A program made the position numbers and the translations under genes. 64,000 nt of DNA, from the NCBI GenBank assembly GCA_023525975.1, contig CM042024.1, forward strand, positions 96,227,880 to 96,291,879, in the 5' to 3' direction. Source of the stretch: Smallanthus sonchifolius (lineage: Eukaryota > Streptophyta > Magnoliopsida > Asterales > Asteraceae). Under the pieces are notes generated by a model, which saw nothing but the letters and a program-made list of their open reading frames with translations, was not told the DNA's origin and searched no databases. The number at the start of each line of letters is the position of its first letter. Position 1 is the first letter of the stretch. This document shows, piece by piece, positions 31,872 to 43,044 of this stretch.

Positions 31872-34800
31872 ATGTCGTTCGTTGTGGGATTGATAATTGG
31901 AATTACACTTGGGTTTGCACTGATTGTTGGATTTGTTCGATTGGAGAATGGTCGATCCAAGCGTCGTTCTGCACTTGTAAGTTCACATTTTCGATTTTCA
32001 ATGTTGATGTGTTCAAATAAAGTTGAAGTCTAACATGATCTTCCAAATTGTTCAAAAGCTAAGGGTCTAAATTGTCATTTCTAATTATGTGAGTTGATAT
32101 GAGTCCTCAGTTGCATACTTGCACACCAATGGTTTTTTGGAATTTATTTCTAGAGGTGCATGTTAGGCGGGATTTGGTAGACTTGCTAATCTCTGAGGGT
32201 AGGTGTCGACATTAGCTACTTTCTAGGTTTGCCTTTAGCTGTTTTAGTTTTTTTCTTTTTTACTTCTAAATTCTACCTAACACGGCCCACACCGCTTTTG
32301 TGCTGCTTTAGTCTTGGGGATTTTACTACTAATAAATTCTGGTATCATACATGTTTTTTCTTGTATGTTCCTGTAAAAAAAACAAGCAACCTTTCTATCT
32401 GATTGGATAGAGATAAGGTTTTGCACTCATTTCACCCTCCCCAGACACTACTGTTTGGAGTGGGATTTTGCTGGGTATGTTTGTTTAGAGAGGTGCATGT
32501 TTAAAGGATTGAAACACACACTCTTACATCTGTGTTTGTCAAATGTCAATTGAGTAGCTAGGTTAATTTTAATGTATGACTGTTTGTTTTGAATTAAACT
32601 TGTTATGAACTGATTTTATGCAACTTTGTATGCTTACATGAGTCACTGAGTTTAATTTGTGATGATATCATGATATGATGTTGAATGTTATGCATACTTG
32701 TTAAAGACACATAAGTGTTCATAAGTTGTTGACCCAACTGATGAACTGATTTGGGGTTAAATGTGTTATGAAGGCGACGATTGTTGCTGCATTTGCAAGG
32801 ATGACCTGTGAAGATTCAACAAAGTTACTCGCCCCCGAGTATTATCCTTCTTGGGTAGTTTTCTCACAGAGACAAATGTTGAGTTTTACGCCCCGATTTC
32901 ACATTCTTATATGTTTTTTCTATGTACGGGAATTGATCGTTTTGCTGTCTTTTTGTTGTGCAGTTGACATGGCTTAATTCTAATCTTACAAAAATCTGGC
33001 CCCATGTTGATGAGGTAAGATTGGCAAGAACAGACTTTTTTTTTTTTGAGATCCCAATTTTGTACCTATAACTAAACATAAACCCCTCAAGATATCAGTG
33101 TCTGTGAGGTATGATGGTGGTTTAGTTATATGATTGTGAATTTGGTAGGCCTAGAGAAACGGGTGGGTCGGGTCAAAATGGGTCCCGAGCAAAATGGGTT
33201 TGGGTCAAAACGGGCTTTTTATAATTGGGATCTTAAAATGGGTTCGGGTCAATTTGGTGTAGGCAGCTTCAGAGCTCATAAAGGCAAATGTGGAGCCGAT
33301 TCTTGAGCAGTATAGACCGATTGTACTCTCTTCTTTGACATTCTCCAGGCTTACTCTAGGCACGATTGCACCACATTTTACGGGTTAGACTAATTTATTC
33401 TTTTTTGTTTTGTTTTCATGTTGTGTGTGTTGGGTGTGAAGGCTTATTGGGCCGAACTGGGCCAGGTGGGTCTGGGCTAATTTGGGCCATCTGCGGTTGG
33501 GCCCCTTGGGCCTATTAAGGCTGAAAGAACAAGATCAGAGCTGGCGGCAGCCTTAGGGTTGCTTGGTTCTATTTCTTGTTGATTAAGTTATTGCCTTATT
33601 TAATTAACCCTAATCTTGGTATTATATATATCCCTATGATGTAATTGTATTCCTTGAGCACCTAATAATAAAGAACCCTAGTTGCAACAGTGGATGTACG
33701 TCACCTTGACCGAACCACTATAAATCTCTCGTGTCTCTTTTCTTTTCTGTTTATTGATATTGTGCGTGTGCGTGTGTAATTCCGCTGCGTTACCGACTTT
33801 GATACCTAACAAGTGGTATCAGAGCTCTGGCTCGTTGTTTACACACGGTCTGCACTGGTTCAATCGCTGAAGGGGTTAAGGGCTGTTCGAGAAGGGTAGG
33901 CTATCAAGGTTTCTGTTTCGATCTGCTGTCTCTGCCGAAGGTAGTGGCTGTTCGATGGGTTGCTAAGTTTCGCGATTAAGGGCTGCTGTTTTGCACCAGG
34001 TTTCGCCGCATATAGCTGCTGTTTCGAACTGCTGCTGTGAATTTTGCTATTTGCGATTAAGGTTCCTTGAACCCTTGCTGCTGTCGCAAAGGAGTAACAA
34101 AGCTGCTGTTGACTTTTTTGTCAACAAGGAGACAGGAGTAACAGGGCTGGTTCGGATTTTTTTTTGTGATTTTGCGATTAGGGTTTGGTCTATTAAACCC
34201 TTGAAGTTGCTGCTGGTCACGGGTTTTGCAGGTGAAGCGCCGGTTCGGGTGTTTCAGGGTTTTGGGTTTCTTTGGAGGTTGCTTGACTTCGGTTGATGGA
34301 CTTTCTTAATTTTGGTTTTTTATTTTTTTTTTCTGATTCTCGTTTGCAATGGCTGAAGACGGGAAAATTCGAATCGAAAAGTTTAACGGGACTGATTTTG
34401 CATGGTGGAAGATGCAAATAGAGGCGTTATTCGGTGAAAACGATTTGGAGATGGTATTTGCAGAAAAACCGGATGGAATAAGTAAGGCTGATGAAGTGGT
34501 TTGGAACACTAAGGACAAAAAGGCGAGATGTAAGATTGTACTAGCTTTGACGAGGAGCGTAGCGTTCAATATCAAAGAGGAAACCACGGCTTATGGTATG
34601 ATGACGGCTCTGTCAAACATGTATGAAAAGCCATCTGCCGGTAATAGAGTGTTCCTGTTAAGAGAGTTATTAATGATGAGGATGAATGAGGGAAGCTCGG
34701 TTCCTGATCACATAAATAATATAAATTCAATTTTGTCCAGGCTATCGACCGTTGGGACAAAGCTTGATGATGATACTCAAGCTGCGATACTGTTATCCTC

Positions 34801-37798
34801 TTTGCCTAACAGCTGGTCAGGTTATGTGACGGCGATCACTAATTTTGGTGGTGCTGGGAATTTGAAGTTTAGCGTGGTCCGGGATAGTATTCTAGGTGAG
34901 GATATTCGCCGAAGGAACACTAGTGGAGGATCTTCGTCTTCTGATATATTCAATGTGGGCAGAGGAAGGGAAAATAACAGGAGCAATGGGAGTAGGGGAA
35001 GGAGTTCGTCTAGAGCTCGGAAAAATGTGAGGTGTTGGAGCTGCAATGAAGTTGGGCATGTGAAAAGTCAGTGTCCAGGAAGGAATAAGGAAGAGTCTGG
35101 GAAGAATGAGGGCAAAAGGCAGGTAAACACGGTTCAGACAAATGAGGAATCTGATGATGATGTTTTGGTTTGTTGTGTAGAGTCTTCTACAGATTCTTGG
35201 GTTATGGATTCTGGTTCTTCGTTTCACGCGATGCACAGCGGGGAGACGATGGAGAATTTAAAGGTTGGTAACTTTGGGAAGGTACGAATAGCTAATGGTG
35301 GTGTTCTTGATGTTACGGGCATGGGTGACGTGAATTTGGTTACTTCTTTGGGAACCACATGGAACTTGAAGAATGTCAGGGTTATTCCAGCTTTGAAGAG
35401 TAAGCTTATCTCTGTCGGCCAGCTGGATAAACAGGGACTAGAAGTAAAGTTTGGTGGAGGCAAGTGGAAAGTAACTAAAGGTAATCTGGTAATTGCTCGT
35501 GGAAACAGGCGAGGTTCTTTATACATGGTGGAGGTACCTGCTGAGGGAAGTATGACCGTCCCTCAAAACAAAGTTAGGTTCGCTGAATCAAAGGGGCGAA
35601 AGAAGGTTCAATTTGCAAGAGGGGAGCCTAGTGCCAAGGTGATTCAAGCTGAGCGGGGTCGGAGGTCAAAACCGGGTCAGGGGTTTGGTGACAGTGGGAG
35701 CATGGGGCGTGTTCCGGGTACAGTTACAAAACAACGGTGGGTTTTGAAGACCGATAGTCCGACTGTGAAAATCTCTCCTATGGAAGTCTTGCTAAAGGAG
35801 GAGAGTGGTGGTTCTCGGGTTATCTCTGGAACTGGTGGATCGTGCAAACCAGTTGAGATAGAGAATGAGTTGGAGCACGGGGGAGCTTCAACTGCCCCTT
35901 CATGTACATGATGAGAGGGGGGGTTGCAACTAGGGGGAAATTGATGAAGTCTGAGCTTGTTTATGGGGACTGAAGGCTCGGGAGACTTTGGATATGGAGG
36001 ATACTGGAATTACTGGATCGAGGATTACTTGGATGGTGTTTGTGGATTGAGCAAAGCCTTCAAGTGGGAGATTGTTGGGTGTGAAGGCTTATTGGGCCGA
36101 ACTGGGCCAAATGGGCCAGGTGAGCTTGGGCTGATTTGGGCCATCTGCGGTTGGGCCCCTTGGGCCTATTAAGGCTGAAAGAACAAGATCAGAGCTGGCG
36201 GCAGCCTTAGGGTTGCTTGGTTCTATTTCTTGTTGATTAAGTTATTGCCTTATTTAATTAACCCTAATCTTGGTATTATATATATCCCTATGATGTAATT
36301 GTATTCCTTGAGCACCTAATAATAAAGAACCCTAGTTGCAACAGTGGATGTACGTCACCTTGACCGAACCACTATAAATCTCTCGTGTATCTTTTCTTTT
36401 CTGTTTATTGGTATTGTGCGTGTGCGTGTGTGATTCCGCTGCGTTACCGACTTTGATACCTAACAGTGTGAGAATTTACTGAATGTAGTGCTAACGGTTT
36501 TCAGGAGTTTCTGTTATTGAAGATGAAAGTGATGGAATAACTTTAGAGTTGGAGATAAATTGGGATGGGAACCCGAGTATAATACTTGATGTCAAGACTA
36601 GACTAGGTGTCAGTTTGCCCGTGCAGGTAGTGCAATGTGTTTAGCCATCCATGTTAGATCGGGTTTTGACTTCTGATCCACATTCACTCTCTATTGATGT
36701 GATTTGATATTTATACGAGCGTATAACATGTGTATATTGGCGTATACGGGCATATAAACAAACTTACATGGGCGCATACATACCCGAGTGATATTGACTG
36801 ACTGGTGTGATGTGGGAGGGGGTACTTCCTATAAAAATAAGGGGAGGGGGTACGTTTAGCACAACCCTTTCTTTTTTTTATTTTTGAATAATAAATGTGA
36901 TGGGTGAATCATTATATATATCTCAAAGGTTATGAAGTAAAAACTTTTGAGACCATTTTCTGAAGTTGAATAATATTCTTATATAGTCTAGATATTCGGT
37001 CTTCTATTATGACAATTTATCGAAGGATCTGTAACTAAATTTAAATATGAGAATTTATTTTCCTTGTATAGGTGAAAAATATTGCATTCACATGGGTTTT
37101 TAGGTTGATTTTCAAGCCACTAGTCAATGAATTTCCTTGCTTTGGAGCTGTCTCATTTTCTTTGAGAGAGAAGGTACTTCCCTTTTCTTTTTTTAAAAAT
37201 CTTACTTCACATATTTAACTATTTACACACACACACACACATGTATATATATACACACAGGGGACGGTTCCACTAAGAAATGGTTTTTCGCTAAGAAATC
37301 CTAAGAAGTGGGTCAAACGAACTCCGATTGAGCTCATTCTAGCGGCGTTGGAACCGTCTCATCGAACCCTAACCCGGACCCAAAAACCTAAATCCCCTCC
37401 ACCCGCACCCCCAAAAACCTACCCCCCCTCCAACCCTACCCCGAAAAGCCTAAAACCACCACCCTCACCACCTCCCAAAAACCTAAACCCCCCCACCCCA
37501 CCCCCCCAAAAACCTAAACCCACCCCCACCCATCCCCAAAAACCTAAACCCCCCAACCCCACCCCCAAAAAAAACCTGAACCATAAAATCTAAACCCTAA
37601 GGCTAAAACTCTAAAATTCAAACGTAAAATCTAAACCTTAAAAGCTAAACCCTAAAAGCTAAGATGGTAGAGTTCGACGAGACGGTTCCAACGCCGCTGA
37701 AATTAGCTCAATCGGAGTTCGTTTGATATCGTTTCTTAAGGTTTTTGTCATTTCTTAGATTTCTTAGCGAAAAACTACTTCTTATTTGATCCTCCCCT

Positions 37799-37831
<33 letters not shown>

Positions 37832-40498
37832 TTATAATTATAATTTTATATATGTAACATAGTATATATTATTCAGTTATTTTTATTATAATTATATGTA
37901 TAATAATACTTATTACGTGGTTATCTATTTATTGTAATTAAATAAACATTATTATATTTATATAAATAGTAGCTCGTGTAGACCTGTGAGCCTAGTGACG
38001 ATATGTATATGAAACTCGAAGCTAGAGCTCCTTTATTAAATGATAATTCAATTTACGCTCGAGCTCGTTCAAGCTTGGCTCTATTCGAGCTTTTAGTGAT
38101 CCGATCTCGAGTAGCGCACGAGCGGCCTGGCTCTTTTACACTAGAGTAAAATCAGTTCTATTCTTTTTTTAAAATTGCAGAAAAAGATGGATTTTACTCT
38201 GAAAGTAGTTGGTGGTTACATATCTGCTATTCCTGGTGTTGCTGATGCTCTTGAGGTGTGAGTTTCATTCTTGTATTCTACTAATCTATTTTGCTATATT
38301 TGCTACTGATTCAGTTAATGCGATATAAAAATGTTTTAATAGCTTGTATATCGCATGTTCATATTTTTTTTCCTAAATTTTCAACTTATAATGCAGAGTA
38401 CCATACATGATGCTGTTGAGGATTCAATCACATGGCCCGTTCGAAAAGTTATTCCCATTCTCCCTGGTGACTATAGGTATGGCTGCAAATTGGAATATGA
38501 CATAAATACCCTTCCGAGGCTTCGATAATTACAAAATATTAGTAACTTGTGACCCATATCACTATCATCAATTTTTTTACAATTATTTGATAGTGATCTT
38601 GAATTAAAGCCCATGGGGACATTGGAGGTGAAGCTTGTACAAGCTCAAGGTCTGACTAATAAAGATTTTATTGGGAAATCTGACCCTTTTGCTAAGTTAT
38701 ATATACGCCCGTTGTGTAGTAGAACACAAACAAGCAAAGTTATTGTAAGCTTTTATTATTTTTCAATTGTCATGATTTTTTTTGTTGTCTTTTGCAAAGA
38801 AAAACGATGATTTCTTCTGGTTAATTTTTATTTTTTATTTTTATTATTTATTAATTATTTTTATGATTTTTTTTTGCTTCAGGTTAATTACTTTGTATGT
38901 TTCAGGACAATGACTTGAATCCGGTTTGGAATGAACATTTTGAGTTTGTAGTTGAAGATATATCCACCCAACACTTGACAGTAAAAATATATGATGACGA
39001 CGGGCTTCAATCTTCAGAACTCATTGGATGTGCTCAATATAAGCTGAGTCAACTCGACCCTGGTAAAGTAAAAGACGTGTGGTTAAAATTGGTAAAAGAT
39101 TTGGAGATTCGTAGAGACAATAAAGACAGAGGGAAGGTGAGATAGGCGGGTCAGGTGGTTGGGTAACGGGTCAAAACAAGTTCGAGTTGAAATGTCATTT
39201 TAGTGCATGTCAAGACGGGCTGGATCGGGTTGGGTTGACCCGCAAACACTTTTTTGTGCATTTTTTTCTTGTAAATTAGTAATGTGTTAATTATGATTAC
39301 AAATGTAATAATATTACAAGATTTAGGAGATTTAAAGCTTTAAAAACAGACTTTTAGCCCGTTTAACCCGTTCCATAAGATTAGATTGTTTCTTGTTATT
39401 ATTTGGTTGCTTGCTTTAGTGTAGGTGCATTTGGAGCTATTATATTGCCCGTATGGTGTGGGAAACGGGTTCAGTAACCCGTTTAATTCCAACTTATCAA
39501 TGACATCTCTGGAAAGGGTTCTCAAAGATGGTTCAGGTGGTGAAAATGGTGATGTAGTAAATAACAAAAAGAGAACAGTAATTATAAGAGGAGTGTTATC
39601 TGTCACAGTAATATCTGCTGAAGATCTACCGCCTGCAGATTTAATGGGGAAAGCCGATCCTTTTGTTGTGCTCAGTATGAAGAAAACTGGAAAAAAAAAC
39701 AAGACTAGAGTGCGTTTTTATCAACTTATGGAGTGTGTTTGCTAATATTGCATGTCTTGATTTCTAGCCTTGTTGCATTTTTTTTATAAAGGTGGAAAAG
39801 TGAGCGGGTTGGGGTAACGGGTCAAAACAGGTTTTGGCAGAAATACATTAATTTTCTCTTCGGGTCAGGTTGTCCAAAACACTTTTTGCTTTCCAAAATT
39901 TGCAGTGTCAAATATGATTATCAAAGTTATATACTTCAATACTGATCTAATTTTTGAATTTTTTTTTAGGTTTTATGCATTATGCATATAAGTACAGTTT
40001 GGTCAACTTTCAACCCACTGACTTTTAACCTATTTTATATGTTTGACTCATTTATAAGGAAATTAGTTGAAACTGCCACCTCTACTCTTTTTCTTCAAAA
40101 GAAAAAAGTTTAATTGGTTTAAAAAGTTATTCTTGTCAAATTGCAGGTTATAAATGAGAATCTGAATCCAATTTGGAATCAAACTTTTGACTTTGTTGTT
40201 GAGGATGGTTTACATGATATGCTTATTGCAGAAGTATGGGACCATGATACATTTGGAAAGGTATGCACATTGTTCCTCTAACATGAATTCGGGATTCGTC
40301 TCCATAGCTATTCGCAATGTTGACTTTTGTTATTGTGTTGACTTTTTGCAGGATTTCATGGGAAGATGCATTTTGACTCTAACAAGAGTTATATTAGAAG
40401 GGGAATACAAAGAAAGTTTTCAAATTGAGGAAGCTAAATCAGGAAAACTTACCTTAAATCTCAAATGGTTAGCACAACCAATTTATCGCAAATCTTAG
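31872..40498 (+). CDS. SYT5: Plant synaptotagmin, SYT4/SYT5-like (thirteen exons)
   Basis: Exons: 31872-31976, 32774-32878, 32964-33014, 33263-33383, 36505-36626, 37072-37173, 38181-38255, 38397-38476, 38594-38744, 38906-39136, 39425-39709, 40147-40260, 40352-40498; 562 residues. Family members tether ER to plasma membrane and bind calcium and phospholipids. Order: N-terminal membrane helix (about residues 3-23), SMP lipid-transfer domain (about 65-250), C2A (about 265-390) and C2B (about 430-545). C2A keeps NKDFIGKSDPF and YDDDG; C2B keeps PADLMGKADPF and WDHDTFGKD, so calcium-ligand aspartates look present. Stop TAG at 40496. All junctions are GT-AG and phase-consistent except exon 2, whose donor reads ATG|TTGAGT instead of GTGAGT, so the allele may be misspliced. 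Introns 1, 4 and 6 hold a retroposon, a Copia element and a foldback. SYT4 versus SYT5 is not resolved. Confidence 0.9.
32165..32488 (+). mobile_element. Retroposon (SINE/RTE-like tail) in synaptotagmin intron 1, 324 bp
   Basis: Perfect 13-bp duplication agaggtgcatgtt (32152-32164 and 32489-32501). The 3' part, ggatagagataagg...caccctccccagac...gtgggattttgctgggtatgttt, is the plant SINE/RTE tail ending in a TTG-like run. A shorter relative lies at 41751-41880. Confidence 0.75.
33428..33811 (+). repeat. 5' LTR of the gag-only Copia element
   Basis: 384 bp, TG...CA ends. It contains a TATA-like tattatatatatcc and a cacctaataataaag segment that may direct polyadenylation. Confidence 0.9.
33814..33825 (+). 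promoter_or_regulatory. Primer-binding site, initiator tRNA-Met
   Basis: tggtatcagagc, two bases after the 5' LTR, complementary to the 3' end of plant initiator tRNA-Met; it primes minus-strand DNA synthesis. Confidence 0.85.
34349..35911 (+). CDS. Copia Gag plus partial protease-like protein (520 aa)
   Basis: Uninterrupted frame from the ATG at 34349 after a roughly 540-bp leader. Residues 1-200 match the Copia Gag/UBN2 type (KFNGTDFAWWKMQIEALF near the start, DDTQAAILLSSLPNSW near 145). A basic SRGRSSSRARKN stretch precedes a zinc knuckle CWSCNEVGHVKSQC (about 230), which packages RNA. Then comes WVMDSGSSFHAMHSGE (about 284), the protease active-site type (DSGS), and the GAG-pre-integrase-like LISVGQL and SLYMVEV. 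The last 120 residues are basic, Gly/Ser-rich and unfamiliar; full elements continue here into integrase. The frame is complete, so the protein could assemble particles in trans. Whether the protease is active is unknown. Confidence 0.88.
   Translation: MAEDGKIRIEKFNGTDFAWWKMQIEALFGENDLEMVFAEKPDGISKADEVVWNTKDKKARCKIVLALTRSVAFNIKEETTAYGMMTALSNMYEKPSAGNRVFLLRELLMMRMNEGSSVPDHINNINSILSRLSTVGTKLDDDTQAAILLSSLPNSWSGYVTAITNFGGAGNLKFSVVRDSILGEDIRRRNTSGGSSSSDIFNVGRGRENNRSNGSRGRSSSRARKNVRCWSCNEVGHVKSQCPGRNKEESGKNEGKRQVNTVQTNEESDDDVLVCCVESSTDSWVMDSGSSFHAMHSGETMENLKVGNFGKVRIANGGVLDVTGMGDVNLVTSLGTTWNLKNVRVIPALKSKLISVGQLDKQGLEVKFGGGKWKVTKGNLVIARGNRRGSLYMVEVPAEGSMTVPQNKVRFAESKGRKKVQFARGEPSAKVIQAERGRRSKPGQGFGDSGSMGRVPGTVTKQRWVLKTDSPTVKISPMEVLLKEESGGSRVISGTGGSCKPVEIENELEHGGASTAPSCT
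36073..36465 (+). repeat. 3' LTR of the gag-only Copia element
   Basis: 393 bp, preceded by the polypurine tract aagtgggagat. It differs from the 5' LTR by a short indel near gggccaaatgggcc and a few substitutions. Confidence 0.9.
37258..37800. mobile_element. Foldback element with telomere-like core in synaptotagmin intron 6
   Basis: The left arm begins caggggacgg, then ggtttttcgctaagaaatc, gtcaaacgaactccgattga and gcggcgttggaaccgtctc. The right arm is its inverse, ending gagacggttccaacgccgct, tcaatcggagttcgtttga, gatttcttagcgaaaaacta and gatcctcccc. The core is C-rich with repeated aaaaacctaaac and ends in ctaaaccctaa words. Arms of about 115 bp make a strong hairpin. Surrounding TA and CA microsatellites hide any target duplication. 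Same family as 10440-11010. Confidence 0.75.
37801..38143. repeat. GAGCTCG-rich repeat, truncated copy, intron 6
   Basis: AT core then gctcgagctcgttcaagcttgg...gatctcgagtagcgcacgagcggc...cttttacact, the right arm of the family at 1-775. The left arm is missing next to the foldback element. Confidence 0.45.
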
Positions 40499-41250
40499 CG
40501 TTTTTGCCTTAGGCTAACCATCATTTGCCAACAAGAAGAGCTATTGAAGAAGCTCACACATGTTCATATTCAAAAAATGCCTTGAAGGTGCAAATTTTGC
40601 AGGAAAGAAGCCAATGGATGTTAATGCAGATCTTGAAGATGGTAAGATCAAACATTTTTTTTTGGGTAGAAAAAAATGGATGTTCTTGGTGCAATTTTGT
40701 GTTTGCATCTTGGTTTTGAAACTTAAAAACTGTTTGGTCAACTGTGGAGTGACAATTTTGTGGTGCTAAATAATGTTGCTAACAGTAAACTAACCAAAAC
40801 TTACATTGTTCTCTTATACATCAAGTAAAAGGACTTATCAACATTTACTAGTTATATTGAATCTAAATATCCAATATTTTGGATTTGATTTGTTACATTA
40901 GAGGGATAATACAAAAAGAGCTTATGGAATTTTATCAAAAAATTCAAATAGGCTACCGAACTTATTGTTGTTCATTGGGTTTTTAAATAATGGCTTAGGT
41001 ATAAGTATAAAACAACAATAGAAGTTTATTAAATGTGACTGCTTTCTATTCTTAAAACAATTTCGCTTTATCGTTTAATTAAACGTGGTCCACAATGTGA
41101 TAATTCAGTTGAATTGACTAGTAACTAAAAAAATTATTTTCTAATTTTTAGATAATTGTTTGGCAGTATGCTATATAAAAGAAATAGATTTTTAATTAAT
41201 TGGTGCTATAGTGACAATTACAAAAAGCAAATATATTACAAAACATAGTG
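40499..41250. other. Downstream region of the synaptotagmin gene
   Basis: Likely 3' UTR at first (no firm polyadenylation site), then AT-rich DNA. The open frames at 40525-40769 have no domain. Confidence 0.45.
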
Positions 41251-41750
41251 TTGGTGCATACAAATGCACTCCTTGTTTTTGAGGACAATAAAAACAGGAT
41301 CACGGGGCTAAATACATTCATATGTTCATATCCTACATTCTTCAATCATCAACAAGGATGCCCAAACAATCGATAAATTGAAGCATATCAATCAAAAAAT
41401 ATTACAAGGAAACATCAAGGTCGATTCCATGGTCGGAACATAGGTCTGACGTATCAAGAGGGGTCCATTGAAAGAAGATAAAAGTTGAAGATCTTAACGA
41501 CGGAAGGACTACGATCAATGATATGGTCGTACCGTGCATTGACCGTCTAAGGTGGATATAAAAAATGTTGCGAAAATCAAGGAAACATTGAAGAACAAAA
41601 CAACATAAGAACCACGGTTGATGAGACATGTCGTCCGTAGATGTTCTAGGTAAAACTGTCAAGTCAAACTTTGATATCTCAAGTCAACAAGTGCCTACCA
41701 TCTATGGGTATAAAAGACATATTAATTTAAGTATACGTGATGTGTGCTTA

Positions 41751-41880
41751 TTTTTGGAGCTGAGGGTCTCCTTGGAAGCAGTCTCTCTATCCTCGCGGAT
41801 AGATGTATGGTTTGCCTACATTCCCAGACCATACCAATAGCTTGGCTATTGGCGGGATTTTACTGGGTACGGTTGTTGTT
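41751..41880 (+). mobile_element. 5'-truncated retroposon with TTG tail, 130 bp
   Basis: Perfect 12-bp duplication gatgtgtgctta (41739-41750 and 41881-41892). The body cttggaagcagtctctctatcc...gggattttactgggtacggttgttgtt is the common plant RTE/SINE 3' tail with a (TTG)n end. Its insertion marks the sequence around it as older. Confidence 0.82.
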
Positions 41881-43044
41881 GATGTGTGCTTAAATTCATG
41901 ACTACATTTTTATAGAGCTTATAAACATATCTTTATAAACTAAAGCAATGTTTTATAATATAATTCAAGGTTTATAAAATATTGGGTTGATGAGGATATG
42001 ACAAAAAACCTAAAGTTGAAAGTGTTCACTAAAACAAGTTTATAAAAACAAAAGAGTGTTACAAAAAGGGAACTTTTATAAAACAAATCAAATATGTTGA
42101 AATTGTTTCTAAAACTTACTAAAGTTCACAAAAGATAACATCTTTTATAAAAATTAAAGTATAAAACAAAAATGGGTGGAAGGAAATAATATAAGATGTC
42201 TTCCAACATTTTTTGAAGTCTTACTTTGACACAAGAATTTAGCATTTGGGTTCTGGTACAAATTTTCACTCTAAAATAATGGGTAAAATATTGGAAAATA
42301 TTGCCCAAAGAAATGATCAACTTTAATGCTTTCAAGATGTCGATCCTCAATCAAATGGTTGGGGAAAATGCTTGGAAAATTCAATAAAATGGTCCAAAGT
42401 GTGAAAAAGACAGTGTAGTCAAAATACGACACATCCACGGTCTGGCTATGGCATATACTGTAGATGGTTTGTCATTTTTTGAAACTTGTTTTTCTGTAAT
42501 ATGTAAGCAAGCCTTCTTCCCACATTTGAAACTACCCTTTTGCACCCAAAACCTTGGACTTTTAAGTTATATCTTAGAGTACTATCTTATAAGTAATCTT
42601 TAGCTTCAAAAACATATCCCATCTAAAAACAAAGATCATGGATTTGCAAAAGAAGAAATGTTGATTGTCTTCATAAATTATTCTTTTTAACACTTGAGTG
42701 ATTATGTATGAGTGTTCAACCGAATATATACTGTGAGATTTAGACCGGTGATCTTTCCCATTTTAGAGAGAAGCTTTTAAAGGTGATCACTACTTTGATT
42801 AGTAATAAGTGTTTGGTAATCCCTACCAAAGAGCATTTAGGGAGAAGCCTAGTGATCTATACCATATTAAAGAGAAGGGCAATAAAATAATCTCTATTCT
42901 TAGATAGAAGTTGTTAGTGGAAGATAAATTCTTCCAAAGAATGAATGTAAGGTGGTATAGTTAGCATCCACCCGAACCACTATAAAGCTTGCGTTTATGT
43001 GTTGACTTTCAAACTTGTTTACATAGTGTTCTCATCTCACAAGT

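Larger units (their letters stand above)
33428..36465 (+). mobile_element. Gag-only Copia-type LTR element in synaptotagmin intron 4, 3.0 kb
   Basis: LTRs 33428-33811 and 36073-36465 (TGTTGGG...CTAACA) are near-identical apart from a roughly 9-bp indel. The 5-bp duplication GTGTG is perfect (33423-33427 and 36466-36470). The primer-binding site tggtatcagagc at 33814 matches initiator tRNA-Met, and the polypurine tract aagtgggagat abuts the 3' LTR. The one open frame gives Gag and a protease-like region, with no integrase, reverse transcriptase or RNase H. Such elements (called TR-GAG in plants) depend on enzymes from a relative. Intact signals and similar LTRs mean a recent insertion. It lies in sense orientation with the gene. 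Confidence 0.9.

Noticed and set aside
37348..37593. Proline-rich protein frame
   Set aside because: It is the C-rich core of a foldback element translated; there is no start context or conservation.
38613..38810. Separate small C2-domain gene
   Set aside because: This is exon 9 of synaptotagmin running past its splice donor; phase and neighbouring exons fit one gene.
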